From Chloroflexota bacterium (GTDB lineage: Bacteria > Chloroflexota > Limnocylindria > Limnocylindrales > CSP1-4), in NCBI GenBank assembly GCA_005881055.1, contig VBHW01000122.1:1-5274 (forward strand): DNA of 5,274 nt. The letters run 5' to 3'. Of this stretch, positions 4,722 through 5,274 are shown piece by piece (position 1 is the first letter of the stretch; each line of letters begins with the position of its first letter). The notes beneath the pieces were generated by a model. It saw only the letters and a list, made by a program, of their open reading frames with translations, had not been told where the DNA came from and did no database searches. A program made the translations under genes and the position numbers.

Positions 4722-5274
4722 TGGCACGGGCGGGCCCACCACCGTCGCGGGGCCAGGGGCGTGGACCGCGCATCCGTCCGGCGGCGACACTCGGCATCTT
4801 CGTCGCGATCGGTGTGGCGATCGGCGCCGCGCTTGCCGTCGGCACCCGGCCCCCTGCTCCGTCGCCGACGCCGTTCGTGCCCCCGTCGGGAACCGCCGGT
4901 TCGTTGCCGCCACCCGTCATCGGCACGCCGGCCAATGGGAGCGCGCCGGCGACGTCTGCGGCCGGTTCGTCGGGGGCGGCGGTCGCCATCGACCCGTCGC
5001 TGCTGATCCGGCTACCTCAAACCGTCGACGGTCTCGGCCTCATCGAGGATCCTGAGACTGAAGCTCATGATGCTGCGGACGCTTCACACGCGGCCGACCT
5101 GGCCGGGCTGGCGGTCGCCGTCGCGGCCGACCACTTGAGCGGCGACCTGGCCGTGGCATCCATCGTCCGCCTGAAGCCGGGCGTGTTCTCGGATGACTAC
5201 TACCGGAGCTGGCGTGACACGTTCGACCAGGGCGCATGCTCACAGGCCGGTGGCGTTGCCGGGTCCGCGGAGAC
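4721..5274 (+). CDS. Membrane-anchored hypothetical protein, 3'-truncated by the window edge
   Basis: A GTG at 4721 opens a frame with no stop to the window end (184 residues seen). It has no ATG, so ATG-only calling would miss it. A basic, proline-rich N-terminus (residues 2-20, six arginines) precedes one hydrophobic segment (about 22-41, LGIFVAIGVAIGAALAVG). A Pro/Ser/Thr/Ala/Gly linker of about 45 residues follows, then a more ordered region from about 90 (IDPSLLIRLP), with an acidic, alanine-rich helix-like stretch at 109-146 and an aromatic patch DDYYRSWRDTF at 158-168. Positive-inside arginines imply an N-in anchor with the bulk outside the membrane. There is no lipobox cysteine. The G of the VOC stop TAG is also the first base of the GTG, so coupling is likely. 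I do not recognise the family. Confidence 0.72.
   Translation, partial: MARAGPPPSRGQGRGPRIRPAATLGIFVAIGVAIGAALAVGTRPPAPSPTPFVPPSGTAGSLPPPVIGTPANGSAPATSAAGSSGAAVAIDPSLLIRLPQTVDGLGLIEDPETEAHDAADASHAADLAGLAVAVAADHLSGDLAVASIVRLKPGVFSDDYYRSWRDTFDQGACSQAGGVAGSAE

Noticed and set aside
1785..4913. Minus-strand open frame of 1042 codons
   Set aside because: It lies antisense to hutH, the GNAT gene and the VOC gene, is extremely Arg-rich and low in complexity, and has no family features. Long antisense frames are expected in DNA with G/C-biased third positions.
1..5274. CRISPR arrays, tRNA genes, insertion sequences or attachment sites
   Set aside because: I looked for direct repeats with spacers, cloverleaf-like segments, transposase motifs and terminal inverted repeats and saw none.

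Overview
The window is a GC-rich bacterial chromosomal segment with five genes and the start of a sixth. Third codon positions are overwhelmingly G or C, gaps are very short, and two of the plus-strand genes appear to lack Shine-Dalgarno leaders and to sit at a leaderless spacing from a TANNNT -10 box. GC-rich coding, leaderless starts and this gene mix fit a soil or freshwater Chloroflexota (Limnocylindria-like) or a deep-branching Actinomycetota. That placement is an inference and is not secure. Nothing looks mobile: no transposase, integrase, tRNA, rRNA or CRISPR array is visible.

Layout: (1) 1-1068 (+), a major facilitator transporter cut at its 5' end. (2) 1101-1766 (-), a DedA-family membrane protein, convergent with the transporter. 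(3) 1812-3437 (+), histidine ammonia-lyase (HutH), divergent from dedA. (4) 3447-4217 (+), a GNAT-type acetyltransferase carrying an unusual internal tract of four NPF-containing repeats with an exact 12-residue period. (5) 4299-4721 (+), a VOC (glyoxalase/bleomycin-resistance fold) protein. (6) 4721 to the window end (+), a GTG-started, membrane-anchored protein overlapping the VOC stop by one base and running off the window.

HutH deaminates histidine to urocanate, the first step of histidine breakdown. No other hut gene is visible here, so it appears to stand alone locally. The GNAT gene follows it after 9 bases and may be partly co-transcribed, but it has a strong -10 box of its own overlapping the hutH stop codon. 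The VOC gene has a clear promoter-like element and Shine-Dalgarno, and the membrane-anchored gene is probably translationally coupled to it. I see no single pathway joining all the genes.

The most interesting spots are an exact 14-bp tandem duplication across the hutH start, which places a five-codon leaderless mini-ORF in front of the real GTG with a GTGA stop/start overlap, and the NPF repeat tract in the GNAT protein. No wholly new system is evident. These are local curiosities in otherwise ordinary chromosomal genes.
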